64,000 bases of DNA from Datisca glomerata (Eukaryota; Streptophyta; Magnoliopsida; Cucurbitales; Datiscaceae): contig QANY01008049.1 in assembly GCA_003255025.1 (NCBI GenBank), positions 62,001-126,000 of the forward strand, given 5' to 3'. Numbering within the stretch: position 1 is the stretch's first letter; every line of letters starts with the position of its first letter. The translations under genes and the position numbers were made by a program. Below, one piece after another: positions 1-11,780 of this stretch. Below the pieces are notes generated by a model. The model saw nothing but the letters and a program-made list of their open reading frames with translations. It was not told where the DNA came from and did no database searches.

Positions 1-487
1 TTCCCCGAGGCCTAGGCCACGGGGTTGATAAGTTTCCCCAACGCTTAGGCCCTGGGGTGGGTAAGCTTCCCCGACGCCTAGGTCCCGTGTTTTATGAGCT
101 TCCTTGAGGCCTAGGCCCCGAGGTTGATGAGATTCCCGAGGCCTAAGTCCCGGGGTTGATGAGATTCCCTGACGTTTAGGCCCTAGGGTTGATGAGCTTC
201 CATGCGGCCTAGGCCTAGGGTTGATGAGCTTCCTTGACGCCTAGGCTCGGGGTTGATGAGCTTCCCTAAGGCTTAGAGCTCGAGGTGGGTAAGCTTCCCC
301 GAGGCGTAGCCACCAGGGTTGATGAGCTTCCCCGATGCCTAGGCCCCGGGGGTGATGTGCTTCCCTAAAGCTTAGGCTCGGGGTGGGCAAGCGTCCACGA
401 GGATAGGCCCGGGGTTGATGAGCTTCCCCGACGCCTAGGCTCGGGGTTGATCAGCTTCCCCGAGGCCTAGTCCCCAGGGTGGGTAAG
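1..487. repeat. GC-rich minisatellite, about 32-bp unit
   Basis: About 15 imperfect head-to-tail copies of a 31-34 bp unit with the core CTTCCCCGAGGCCTAGG followed by a GGGGTTGATGAG-like half. Units begin near 34, 67, 101, 131, 164, 199, 229, 260, 293, 327, 360, 423 and 455. The array is far richer in G and C than the rest of the window. It starts at the window edge, so its full length is unknown. It ends where a CCGAACCGAACC stretch begins. Confidence 0.93.
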
Positions 488-1333
488 GTTCCAACCGAAC
501 CGAACCATGTGTTAAATATATAAATATATATTATAGAAAACCCTAACCACCCACTACATTCTTTAATGTTTCGCCTCCTTGCCCAGATATCTCTCTCCAA
601 CATGCTTTTCTCTAATTCTTCAGTCTACCTCTTAATTCGTCGCATCTCTCTCACTCTCTTATTCTAGTCATAATTTCTGTGTGTAGTTATCCACTCCGAG
701 TCTTACTCGTCTCTATCACTCTCTGTAGCTCTCGATTCATACCCCATTCATCCGTAATGCAACTCTCGGCTCGTGATGTCTCGAACTGTAGCTCTCCACA
801 CCTACTTCGTTCAATCATTGTGCAAGTTTGCGTATACGACTTAATATTTTTCTAGGTTAAGCCTCTGTTGTGGTTTATATAGATGAAATAATATTGTTAG
901 TTCGTGTATCTTGTTTGATTAGCTGATGATAGATTCAGTCTTGTTGTATGAATATTCTTGGGTTTTTGGCTTTAAGATAGATTTTATTTATTTTTTGGGC
1001 TTTGATGTTCCAAGTTTTCATTCCAATGCAACAACTGAAGATTTTACAATCTCAAATAGATTTTTAAGTTCATCATTGAGATCAGTGAGGAACCTGATTT
1101 AAAGATTTTGATTTTAGGGTTTCTGCTTCTAGAGAATAGATATAGAATTAGTGTATTTCGTTAATTTTCTGAACCGACTAGAACCGACCCAATTATTTTG
1201 GCTTGGTTCAGTTCGATGCTTTTAGTAAAATCAATTCGGTTTGGTTGGGAGCATTATAGAACCGAAAAAATCAGTTCGATTACAAATTTCACATACTAAT
1301 TGACCGAACCAAACCGGACTGTGCACTCCCCTA
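488..1333. mobile_element. Non-autonomous hAT-like element
   Basis: Both ends carry CCGAACC/GGTTCGG-rich subterminal sequence (492-508 and about 1160-1325). The right end reads GTGCACTCCCCTA, the reverse complement of the TAGGGG-type hAT terminus common in plants. The matching outer left terminus is not visible, because the minisatellite abuts at 487. The interior (540-1150) is pyrimidine-rich, then AT-rich, with no transposase ORF. An 8-bp target duplication could not be shown, since the left flank is repeat. The hAT assignment is inferred from the ends. Confidence 0.5.
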
Positions 1334-1379
1334 CTATGAATCCTCCATCATTAACAATTTAGAAGAGACGTTCAAAAAT

Positions 1380-2530
1380 TTGAAAATTAATAAATTGGAA
1401 AGAAAATGGTAAAAAAGGCTAGTTCCTTCAGATATTCAAATTTTTTAATCTTCTTTAATCAATCAATTTTCAGGCTCTTCTGAAAAGTTATATCAATAGA
1501 ATATTAATGCTCTTTCATAACAGGAAGTTCTCAATAAGTTATGACACATGGCAATGGTAGCTAATAACTACATCACCAGCCATAATTTGACAAATGTTAA
1601 GGTCATAAACATTTTTGTCACAAGATTTACATGGATGCTTCATTTGTGGTGGGAAAAGCATCTCACCCAAGAATCCAAGAATGCAATTAGAATGGCAAAA
1701 AAGATTGATGCCGATGGAATCCCAATTCTCGGAGAATACCAAAAAGAAATGATTGATGCACTTAGTACACAATAATTGAATACTTTTGTGGTTCGCCATT
1801 TAATATTCCTTCATGTATTCATGATAAATTGATCAATCTTATGTGCCTAACCCTAAGTGATTTTGATTGGTACAAGACATTTTCTTGTCCAGAGTAATGA
1901 CAAATGATGATAGTAATAAACCTTTTTGGAAAGAAAATTACATAAATGGCTTACCCAATTTGTTTGCCGATAGTATCACCTATGGTACAATCAACACAAC
2001 AATACAAAAGGAAGGTTTGAAAATATGTAATTGATATGAAGATCAATAAACAAGTTCAAAAGGAAAAGAAAACTGCCCTATTTGAATGAGGAAATTTATA
2101 TGAACAATAAAGCTTGCCTGCTATAGCACCATCACAGAAACATAGGAAATTTACGCACCTAGACTTTAATCCTAGAAGAACTTACAAACCTTAAAGGAAG
2201 AAATTTCATAAACAAATAAATAATAATTTCGACAAACAATACTGAAAGGATAAAAATCATCCTAAACGAAAACAAAATAAATAATTTTTTGATAAAAGTA
2301 AAATATAATGTTTTAAATGTGGTTAAATGGTCACATATAACCCAATTTAATATTTCTGATGAAGAAAAATCATATTTGTTTAGAATGATAGTGTCCATAG
2401 ATTACTATGAAACTAGTAATGAAGAATTTGATTCTACAGATTGTAATAATTTGAAATCCCAAAGTTCTGACAACAGTACTCGTATGTATATCAATTATGA
2501 AATTTCCAAAGTCTATATTTGACAAGCCAT
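1380..2530 (+). pseudogene. Coat/nucleocapsid region of pararetrovirus-like polyprotein, broken
   Basis: Recognisable stretches lie in several frames. The longest open piece is 1548-1775 (75 residues), with a HLWWEKHLTQES-like patch typical of the capsid region of plant enzymatic polyproteins. It continues out of frame with a DFDWYK-like and FWKENYINGLP-like patch near 1860-1960. A basic stretch (2160-2290) leads to a zinc-knuckle-like CFKCG...GH at about 2306-2330 that is interrupted by a frameshift. An open piece at 2289-2522 follows. No single frame spans the region, so no functional protein is expected. I recognise the family by pattern only. Confidence 0.5.
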
Positions 2531-2531
2531 T

Positions 2532-4170
2532 GTGTGTTCTAAAACACCATTTGTTTTAGTAAAAAACAAGTCTAATAAAATAATTTTAGGTTTTCCATTA
2601 TTTTCTATATTATATCATTTCACAACAAAACATGATAGAATCATTACTTACCTAATGGATAAACCTCTCAAATTTAAATATCTTTCTTTTTCACATGATG
2701 AAAAATTGAACACTTTAAAACAAATTGATCTTAAAACCGATCAATTTTTAATTTCAAGTAAAGAAAAACAATTGTGTTTTCTTCAAGCGGAAGTAAAGAT
2801 CAAAAGAATCGAAGAACAACTCCAGAATCCTATTCTTAAAAAATGAATTAAAATCTTTGAAGAAAAAATTAGCAAGGAGTTATGTGCTCACATTCAACAA
2901 CACATGATCAGCCTACCTTATGTCAAAGAATTTGATGAAAAATTCATCCCTACAAAAGCACGACCGATTCAAATGAACTCTAAAATGCTCAAATTCTGCA
3001 AAAAAGAAATTGCTGATCTCCTTAATAAAAATATTATCTCCTTGGTCATGTTCTGACTTTTATGTACAAAATGCCAGTGAAATTGAACGAGTAATTCTTA
3101 TGTTAGTTATCAACTACAAGCCCCTTAATATTTTTTTAGAATGGATTCGATATCATATTCCTAACAAGAGGGACTTGATGAATAGACTTGGAGATAATGT
3201 TGTATTCTCAGATTTGACATGAAATTTGAATTTGGGAAAATTCAAATAAATGAGAATGATAAATATAAAACTGTATTTGTGACGTCATTTGGCCATTATG
3301 ATTAGAATGTAATGGCATTTGGACATAAAAATACTCCTAGTGAATTTTAAAATATTAAGAACGAAATTTTCGAACCATTTATTGATTTTTCAATTGTCTA
3401 TATTGATGATGTTCTTATATTTTCAAAATCAATTGATCGGCACCGAAAAAGTCTCAAATTGTTTGGCAAAATCATAAAATAAAATGGATTGGTTATTTCT
3501 GCAAGTAAAATCAAATTATTTCAATCTAAAATCAGATTTCTAGGGTTTGAGGTCCATCATTCCATTATGAAGCCGATCGATCGAGTCATACGTTTTGATA
3601 AAAAAAATTCCAAATGAAATCTTAGATAAAAACCAATTACGACGTTTCTTAGGGTCTCTCAATTACTTCTCTAATTTTTATAATAATTTAAAAATTGATT
3701 GCAAACCACTCATTGAGGGACTCAAGAAAAATTTCGCAATGGACTCATGTCCAAACCAATTTAATAAAAAAAGATTAAGACCCATGTTAAGGCTATTCTC
3801 TATCTTGGCATCCCTGCAGTTAATTCTTTCAAAATTATCCAAATTGATGCCTCTAAACTCAGATATGGGGGTATTCTGTTACAAAAAATTTCTACATAAT
3901 CGCCTGAACAAATTGTTAGGTTTACATCTGGAAGATGGTCTCAATTACAGGCTAATTATAATATTATTAAAAAGAAATCTCAAATAAAATATTTATCTTA
4001 AAATTTGATAGTAAATCTATAAAACATATTTTGGAAAAGGATGTTAAAAATATTGCTTCAAAATAAATACTTGCTGGATGACATTCTATTCCCAATATCT
4101 TTGATTTTGACAACGAATTCATTCAAGTAATTAATAATTTGATACATGACTTCCTTACTCATCAATTCTT
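2532..4170 (+). pseudogene. Reverse transcriptase-RNase H of pararetrovirus-like element, broken
   Basis: The RT catalytic motif YIDD is encoded at 3399-3410. In the same frame, stops occur at 3303-3305, 3348-3350 and 3480-3482, so the enzyme cannot be made. Upstream, 2532-2846 is an open 104-residue linker or protease-side piece and 3010-3222 carries the RT palm N-terminal part. Downstream, 3595-3987 contains an RFLGSLNYFSNFY patch (RT connection) and then, in another frame, an RNase H-like section to about 4100. The family normally makes viral DNA from pregenomic RNA. Here only fossil pieces remain. Confidence 0.62.
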
Positions 4171-5215
4171 GTAGGGCACACAAGATCTGGTCTAAACTCC
4201 AAGCTAGGGCTCCCAAGGCCCGAATTGAAAGGGAGTCATCCACTCCACAATTGGCCATCAATGCCCAAATTAAAGAGAAACCTTTTACTCTAAACCAAGT
4301 CCAATTGACAATCATTGGGTCCTTTAGACCCAACTATCAATCAGTATTGGTAAACCAATTTGACCATTTTTTAATTTCTCAACTTTTTAAGGTCCAATCT
4401 CTCAACCAACCAATGACAAAAAATCATGCCCATCTATCAAAAAAGTCCTAGTAAAAATATTTTTTATATTGAGCATCTATTTGCCCATTTAAAAGACAGC
4501 TTAAATAGCTAAAACTCATTTCATTCCAGACTTTCATTACGTCCCAAGTCACAAGGACAAGAATATAAGTTTCTACAGGGATATTCTCTTAGAAAAGAAG
4601 TCTCCAAATGTCAAGCCAGTGAAAATTACTGAAGGAAATATCATCTATCATTCCTTCTACATTCTAAAAATGGCGACCATGGAGGATAGAAAACCCATCC
4701 TTCATATTTCAAAAATATTTTAAGTATAAAACAATACAATTATTTCAATTACATTGATGTATGAAATGCAAATTTCAAATCTAGTTTTTTAAATTGATTC
4801 TTAAGATGGTTGTCCATTCACAGTCTTATCGTAGAATTATTACCAATTGATTTCCAGCAAAGTTTTTATTTGTTCTCAAAATTGGTCGAACCCTCACCAT
4901 TTCTTTTCATGTAAATGTAAAATACCTTGGATATTAAAATGGAAATACGCTATTGAAGATGAGATTCTCACCCGACAATATTTCATCAAATTGTGAGACA
5001 AATTGAATACCTAAAAAATTATTGTCTCAATCAACCAAGGTTTTGCAAAAGTTTAACCTCGCTTAAAATTAGCAAACCCCTTTATCTATGTACCATTAAC
5101 AAATAATGAGCCCCAAAACCAAACCCTACAAATGAATCAAGCCCAATATAACTCTTCTAAAGAATCAAAGCCAACTTCCTCCAAAGGGAATTTTAAATCC
5201 TCAAAGTGCAAATCC
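4146..5215 (+). pseudogene. Downstream ORF of the pararetrovirus-like element (function unknown)
   Basis: An open piece at 4146-4451 (101 residues) starts shortly after the RNase H section and is rich in Gln, Asn and Ser. It continues as a decayed coding-like stretch to about 5200 in other frames, with aromatic-rich patches. An integrase would be expected at this position in a Ty3 element, but no HHCC finger or DDE triad is visible. I do not know the function. It may be the second half of the polyprotein or a transactivator-like ORF. Confidence 0.35.
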
Positions 5216-5898
5216 AAACTAAAATAAAAATTTATCTAAGAGTTTTTTCTTCTTTTAGAAGGCCACAAACTTTATGCACAAAAATTCAAAAATTCGCTGC
5301 GCGAGCGTGGAGAACGGTTTCTGGCGACGAATCTTTGTTTATTTTGAGAATTATGGGGGCTGTTTTAGTCTTATATTATTTTTGCTAAGTTTTTATTTTT
5401 TCTTAAAAATAATATATTATTTATGTTGACCCAATAAAAAATAACCATCCAGCCTCCCTTCCCCAATAGGCCCTCCCCNTCAACTACCCCAACTATCTTT
5501 CATTAGCGGATCACATAACAAAAATCAAAATTATATGTATTCATATAATTTAGAGTTTCAAGATATGATCATATCAATACGTTAATTACATGACATAATT
5601 ATAATACATACAATAAATGCAAAAATGTAATAGCATTAAAAAAATTTATTCCAACAAATCATAAATAATATAAATATTCTAATTAAAAACATGTCATAAA
5701 TATACTAAATAGACAACATAAATATTTTAAAATGTCATAAACTAGATAAAAAAGTCTAATATAAATATAATATAGAGCATATTTAGTTAATTCAGGGATG
5801 ATAAAAATATGAAGTATTATTCATCGTGTATAATTCATGAATTAAACGGTTAAACATTCGGTTAAAATTCGATCGATAATACACGATTCGTAAACATT

Positions 5899-5992
5899 CA
5901 GAAACGGGTTTAAAAAAATATTATGCATTTTCGTTTCAAAAATCTCAGATACGGGTTTAAAAAAGTATTATACATTTTCGTTTCAAAATTCG
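5899..5992. repeat. 47-bp tandem duplication
   Basis: Two adjacent copies begin at 5899 and 5946, each with ACGGGTTTAAAAAA, then TATTAT(G/A)CATTTTCGTTTC. A few substitutions separate them. Confidence 0.8.
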
Positions 5993-6328
5993 GTACCAAA
6001 AATACGGTTGTAGAATTTACAAATATATTTTAATATAACACTAGATTATGAATATGACAATAAAAAATCAATCTAAAAATTCCTCAAAGCATATTCATAA
6101 TGAATATTCAATTCATAATTTATTTTTAAAAATATCACAAGTACTTCAAAACTAAAATATATTGATCAATTAATAGTATTGTTTCCATCCAAAATATGGT
6201 CATCAATCCAAAATATTGTTTTCATCTAAAATATATATATCAACCATAATATTTCAATACATAATAATGTTCAATCCTTAATAGAGTAATCTATAAAAAC
6301 TATGAACTAATGTGATTCATAAAAACTA

Positions 6329-6607
6329 TCAAATTATAGGATCATCTGGTAGTAAAATATCATCAAAACGAGCCCAAGATTCATCTGAGGTCTGAAGAAA
6401 CTCAGACCAATTACACAAATTCAAGTCATCTAGAGTCTCACTCCCATCCAAAAACTCTGATTCTTCTTCAAACCCTTCTTCAACAAATGGATTGATCTTG
6501 AAAAGATCAATAGACGACATATCACTTACTTTATAATCTTTGTACATTGTCATGATCAAAGAGTTCATTTTCACGTAAATCGAATCATCCAATATTGCCG
6601 GTGTCAA
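6329..6607 (-). CDS. Hypothetical acidic 92-residue ORF
   Basis: The ORF runs from ATG at 6607 to a stop at 6329. The product is strongly acidic in its second half (EEGFEEESEFLDGSETLDDL, then SWARFDDILLPDD). That composition is unlike the random translations nearby, so it could be the C-terminal exon of a decayed transposase or host gene. No catalytic motif, signal peptide or membrane segment is visible. Upstream on the - strand (6610-6680) the sequence remains coding-like but is broken by stops. I do not recognise the family, and it may be a chance ORF. Confidence 0.3.
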   Translation of the reverse strand: MTPAILDDSIYVKMNSLIMTMYKDYKVSDMSSIDLFKINPFVEEGFEEESEFLDGSETLDDLNLCNWSEFLQTSDESWARFDDILLPDDPII

Positions 6608-7129
6608 TCTATTTCTCTTCTTGGTTTGAGTTGCTTCTCATGTACTTTAGTTTCTTTCACAAACTGACGAGCTATACGATTGACTCAAAATTATAGTTAC
6701 GATCGTTTGCAATACAGGGAAGATAGAATCATTAGGCTACCACTTAACACCTATATAAAAACTACTTATATTAGGAATGAAGTTAGCATAAAACATATGA
6801 AAATATAAAAACGAATAAATACTTACGAGGATGACTGGTATTTTATCATAGTAGTGACAACTTCAATAAATACTTATGATATGTATTGTGAAATTTGTCT
6901 TAAATTTAGACGTTTTTTTGTTGGCCGAAGGTTTTTTTTTTGGCATCAACTTTCTTGAGAATCGGTAAACTAGATGTCTATGTGAGGTTTTTTTATAGTT
7001 TTGATTATTTTTTATAATATTTCCTAAAAGTATCCTATATTTGATAAACACTATTCAATAAAACCCAATACCCGAAGTCCAGTCTTTCAAAATGGTTGAT
7101 CTTCAATGAATGAGACCTAATGCATCCAA

Positions 7130-7335
7130 AAGGGACGTGCCCTACCCAATGGACTTAAAACTCATTTTAAATCTCTCAGGATCCATTTGAAGAAATTCAC
7201 TTTAGTGATGATGAAAAATCAACAATAAAGAAATCTACTTTTGACAAAAATTACCAAATCTTCAACAATAAAAGTAAGAGATATTATCAAGATATCAAGA
7301 TGACAACTCTCCAACTTGGAACAGATATCAAGAGA
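7130..7335 (+). pseudogene. Acidic/basic tail resembling the polyprotein C-terminus of the pararetrovirus-like block
   Basis: A short reading frame near 7165-7335 encodes a DPFEEIHFSDDEKS-like acidic segment, then a Lys/Tyr-rich segment, then a stop inside a T-run. It lies just before the promoter region, where a polyprotein or linked ORF would be expected to end. The assignment rests on position and composition. Confidence 0.3.
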
Positions 7336-7479
7336 GTATATCGAGAATCTTTGTATTATATTTTTTTTTTGTAAAGGCTAAACAGATAATATGCAAGTTG
7401 TCTAAAGATTAGATTACTAGTTATCTTTTACTCATGAAAAGATCAAAAGCTAAAATATAAAATATTTTTTTACTTTAGT

Positions 7480-7625
7480 AAAGTAGAATAGTGTAAGTTA
7501 GTTATAAGTTCCTAGTGAACTTCACTTTATTTATCTATAAATAGAATGACCTCTCTAATTTATATTTCATAACTTGCTTTTTACTCATAACTCATTTTTA
7601 GAGAAAATTTGTTTTAAAAATAAAA
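7480..7625 (+). promoter_or_regulatory. Putative promoter with TATA box of the pararetrovirus-like block
   Basis: A TATAAATA box lies at 7536-7543. It is followed by AGAATGACCTCTCTAATT and a pyrimidine-rich leader with CCCTCTTCTCCTC at about 7625-7640. The layout resembles plant pararetrovirus pregenomic promoters and leaders. No tRNA-Met primer site was found on the + strand nearby. Confidence 0.4.
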
Positions 7626-7639
7626 CCCTCTTCTCCTCT

Positions 7640-8359
7640 TTCTCCTCACTTTGTAATTCTTTTTTTATAACTTTAATTATTGAGCGATACCACTAGTTAA
7701 TAGTTACAAACATTTCTAATATGGTAAGTTTTCAATTAAGTTTACAAATTATTGTGAATTTAAAGAGATTTGACTACTCGAATTTATGTCTTATCTTTAA
7801 TTATTTAATCACTTTGATAAATATGCTCTAAAGTTTCCTTTGAATAAAGGATCCTCCATTTACTTTATTGAAGAATCATCACAACAAAAAATATCATATC
7901 TTTGAAAAGTTCAAAAAATAATATACTCAATTATGGATTAAAAAAAGTATCTTTTAAAGCGTGAAATCGAAAATCAAAATCTCATAATATTCTTTACCAT
8001 GCCTCAGACGTCAATCAAAACTAAGAATGAGTGAGCACTCGAATAAAATCAGACCACAAAAACTAGTTCATCAATTTCTCTAAAAAGCAAAAAATTCGAC
8101 CATGGTGTTTTTCCTTTTTAATTCACTATGAAAAACTGTTTTGTTTTGTTGTTTAAAGAATTGAAAAATTACAATTCCATAAAAAAACAGTTTTCCACTT
8201 AAAGGCATCTTCCCAAAACCACACTCTTTCAAAAAGGAAATGCAACGGGTTACAATTGTAACCATTCAAATGATACGGTTGGGAATTTACTCCCAACCGT
8301 ATTATTCTATTGTTTTTTAACTTTAATTACTTAACATTAAATAAATTAATTTTAACTAA
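7640..8359. other. AT-rich interval without supported gene
   Basis: Apart from the hairpin at 8273-8302 I see no coding or RNA feature. A 61-codon ORF on the - strand (8080-8265) has no recognisable motif. Confidence 0.5.
8273..8302. repeat. Perfect 12-bp hairpin
   Basis: ATACGGTTGGGA (8273-8284) and its exact complement (8291-8302) are separated by 6 bases. It lies in an AT-rich stretch with no supported gene and could be the end or core of a miniature transposon. Confidence 0.8.
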
Positions 8360-9470
8360 TCTTTATATTATAGAATTAAGACTGAGCTAGTTTTTAAGTC
8401 ACTTGATAGACTACATGATATCCACGTCGAACCATTTATTTATCAAATAGGTCCCGTCACAATGTAACCCAAATCCGAGATTAGTAAGGGGATCATAAGG
8501 ATTAAAATATATTTGACTTCATAATTAATAAACTCTATCGATTAAACTTATAATCGAATTTATCAATTATTAATTATGATTCAGTCCACTACAAAATCAT
8601 AATTGAACTCCAAGTATATTTTATATTACTCGATGTAACCATCATTGATTTATTATTTACTATGCAATGCTCCTCCATAATACAATATCGTGCGTAATTA
8701 GGTGAAGTACTATCACCCTAATAGTTACACACATCTTGATATCATTAGATTCTAAATTCATTCTACCAGTCAACTATTTCATACGTGATACCTTATGTAA
8801 AATTATCAAATCTTCAATACTCCACAAAAGATACTAAGCGTTTAGATTATTGTGACCGCATAAATGAATTACCTAAGATGTATTATGCCACTTAATTAAA
8901 AGTATCTATGAATTCTACTATTAAGAATCTGTGGACTCACTATCTAATAACTCAATCATTCAATCTATGAAATATGTTGACTCATAAAGTCTCATTCATA
9001 ATAGATCAAAACAACTAAAATTGAGAGCACTCATAAAATCATAGAAATGAGTCATGATTTTTGTTTGATATTACTTTACTAAAAATCAAACTCATGAGTC
9101 ATTTCAATGCATTTCAAAAGCACTAGTACATTAACTAGGTACCCTACCTAGTGACCAAGGTAAGTCACTCTAGATAATAGAGTTAATGTATTGCATACTT
9201 TTTTTTAGTAAAACGCGTAGTTTCACTAGACTGTGAAATTAAGTATTTACAAGTCATAAATGACTCTAGGTTAAATATCTTGTTTTCATGAGCTAAACTT
9301 CATAGGACCCTTAACTAAATACTATTATGTTTGTGAACCTTTTATAAGAATTAATGTATCGCACATAATATAAAAAAATATTTGATATTAATCAAAATTA
9401 AATGTTTCAATAAATACAATAAAATTTACTAGTGAATCATAATGCTAGTTTTATGTTTTGTTACTAGTGT
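8360..9470 (-). repeat. Copia-type LTR remnant
   Basis: Read on the - strand, this AT-rich block has the texture of plant Ty1/copia LTRs: repeated ATGAGTC/GACTCAT words and a long non-coding, T-rich body. It lies directly beside the insertion at 9471. A 31-bp motif at 9404-9434 recurs at 12984-13014 with one mismatch, just beyond that insertion. I could not define LTR termini, and no internal domain is adjacent. Confidence 0.4.
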
Positions 9471-10040
9471 TGTAACGCTCTGAGCATCAAGGGTTAAATA
9501 TACGTGTAATTTCATAATTTTTGAAATCCCCAATTCGAAACAAACCCTAATTTTGAGCAAATTCCCAAATTGAAATTCTTAATTTATCCATGATAGAAAA
9601 ACCCTGACCTTAAATAGCGGAAGCATTAAACTTATCCATGATCGGAATCTTTATCATTAAATAGCGGAAGCGATAAAATGTCTTAAATGCATAGTTAACA
9701 AAACCTCAAAAAACTAAATTAATGTCAAAACTTGAAATCCATAATTCATGAAACTTTCACTCATCATAATTCGAAGAAAAACATAACGTAAAATAAACTA
9801 CTTAAATAACTAAGTTTAACAGAAAACATTTTTCCAAGTTTTAAATCAATCATAAACTGAAAACATAAATTCTTCTAATTCAACTAGTTATGGTAGTCTC
9901 CCACTCATGCTACTCGCCATCACCATCTACATCATAAACAACTGTGGGGCGATGAGTATTTTAAATTACCTAGTAAGCAAACTCACATAATAATATGCAT
10001 TCTCATATCATAAATGCAATCATGACATAACATAACTGAA

Positions 10041-10807
10041 CTTGACATATATCATAAATGAAATAGAATAACGTACTTGATCATGACATGGCTTAACATA
10101 ACACATAGATAACACGTGTCTCAAATATAATCGTATAACAAACTTATTCATATCTTGTCTTCGCATATCCCCTAATTAACAACCTAATCAGAATTGATCG
10201 CACGTTAACTGAAACATATCATGACGAATTAGGCGACGAAATAGATGACACACATCGGACGATGAAACAGATGACACACATTGGGCGACAGAACAGATGG
10301 CACTCATAGGTGACAGAAAATGTGAACAAATGGCACCTCTTGAGTGATGGAAAACATTTACGGATGACACCCAATGTATGATCCAAATATGAACAGATAA
10401 CACCCTATGTGTGACGAAAGCATGAACAGATGACACCTCATTTGTATAACAGATTAAAACGTGAACAATCATGATTTCTTGTTAACTAAGGGTCGTGCTT
10501 AAGTTCATATTTGTCTTAATTACCACTTGACTGAATTAATTTCATAACTTGCAGAATCCAACGTATCGTATAATGCATACCGATACATGTAACAGAATCA
10601 AATATGATAATATACTAACGTAAAATCACTCATACCCAAATATTTATCTCATGATAATCAAATTAATAAATCAACAATAAACAATTACCAAAGTATTAAC
10701 GAAATTAATAATTATTGAAAAATGGTCAAATACATAATAAATACATGATACAATTATAATATCAGAGTCACATCATTATATAAGTCAATTTACACAAACA
10801 TATATAT
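10041..10807. repeat. Internal direct repeat, copy 1
   Basis: This copy matches 11778-12552 throughout, with scattered substitutions and small indels. Both copies carry a degenerate ~27-bp minisatellite of ACAGATGACAC-like units (10222-10440 in this copy). Start (CTTGACATATATCATAAATG) and end (TTTACACAAACATATATAT) are shared. Confidence 0.93.
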
Positions 10808-10849
10808 GAACATAACATGCTTATAGACAATTAAAGCTGATGAAAATAA

Positions 10850-11125
10850 CACATCTTACATTTATCACACAAGCTTCACATTACTATGATGTAATTTCCC
10901 TTACAGAAATCATAGACATTTATTACACATGGGTCACATTACGATGCAAATTCACTTACACCAAGCATATACATTTATCACACATGGGTCATATTACGAT
11001 GCAATATCACTTACACCAAGATTTACATTTATCATACATGGGTCATATTACGATACAAATTCACTTACACAAAGATATACATTTATCACACATGGGTCAT
11101 ATTACAATATAAGTTCACTTACCTG
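10850..11125. repeat. 54-55 bp tandem array, about 5 copies
   Basis: The unit is CACATGGGTCATATTACGAT, then GCAAATTCACTTACACC and a TACATTTATCA tail. Copies begin near 10926, 10981, 11035 and 11089, with a more divergent copy upstream. ORFs read through it are translations of the repeat. Confidence 0.92.
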
Positions 11126-11439
11126 AAGCAAAAGAATGAACTAAACAATTAATGACCTGAAACTAAAAATATAATCACTAAATTGTTTTGAATTAAATCA
11201 ATAAAAACACGTTTTAAATATCATAAAAAGAAAAAAGAGATTTAATTAAAAGAGTGCAAAGCGGTCTGAGCGAGTTGGGAAAACAATGCTTTATATCAGA
11301 AATCGATAGATTAAACGTGGCCAAACGATTCAGACCGAGCTAGCTCAGACCAGTTCGGTTCAGTTTTATCTGATGGACCGGTCCGGCTAAGATGAAATGG
11401 TCTGGGTTGGACCGGTTCAGGACATAACCAACTGTAGAA

Positions 11440-11574
11440 CAAGAAAAATGGAAGGAAAGAACATGGGAGAATAATGAGAAAGCGAGAAAACAAGGAGGAG
11501 GTAGAGAGAGAGAAAACAAGAAGGAGAAAGAAACAAAGAGGGGAAGAAAAATAGTGAAGGATATAGAGAGAAGC

Positions 11575-11607
<33 letters not shown>

Positions 11608-11780
11608 AAATGAGAGACAAAGCAAAGAGGGAGAGACAAAGCAAAAGAGAGAAATTGAGAGAAAAATAGAGAAACAGAGAGCGAGAGAGGGAAACATAGG
11701 GGGAGAGAGATGAATCAGAGAGAGGGGAAAGGGAAATAAAACATGGGAGAAAGAAAAGACAGAGAAATAAGAGAAAACTT
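11440..11780. repeat. GA-rich low-complexity block
   Basis: A purine-rich strand with pure (GA)n at about 11580-11608, grading into GGGAGAGA words. The opposite strand gives Ser/Leu/Phe-rich ORFs of up to 166 codons, which are composition artefacts. Confidence 0.9.

Larger units (their letters stand above)
5216..7100. other. AT-rich interval, probable inserted sequence; assembly N at 5479
   Basis: This interval separates the pararetrovirus ORF from its tail and promoter and shows no similarity to either. It has a single N at 5479 in a C-rich patch. A 47-bp tandem duplication lies at 5899-5992, with a CAGAAACGGGTTTAAAAA-like unit. One 92-codon ORF on the - strand is listed separately. I found no terminal repeats that would delimit an element. 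Confidence 0.5.
1334..7700 (+). mobile_element. Endogenous pararetrovirus-like element (Caulimoviridae-like), heavily decayed
   Basis: In order on the + strand this block shows a coat/nucleocapsid-like region (1380-2130), a zinc-knuckle region (about 2300-2345), RT and RNase H (2880-4170), another ORF (4146 to about 5200), and a polyprotein-tail-like stretch plus a TATA promoter region (7130-7620). I see no integrase zinc finger or DDE core between the RNase H and the promoter. That gene order suggests a pararetrovirus rather than a Ty3 element. Many stops and frameshifts are present, and 5216-7100 looks like unrelated inserted sequence. A divergent gypsy-type element remains possible. Confidence 0.55.

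Noticed and set aside
7685..7692. GATACCAC as a possible - strand primer binding site of the pararetrovirus-like block
   Set aside because: Wrong strand for the coding direction, and only seven bases match.
10188..10472. 94-codon ORF on the - strand with HLF/SSV repeats
   Set aside because: Lies in the minisatellite within a duplicated LTR-like segment. The second copy does not keep it open.
10840..11126. Two overlapping + strand ORFs with His/Ile/Tyr repeats
   Set aside because: Translations of the 54-bp tandem array. Two frames are open for the same reason.
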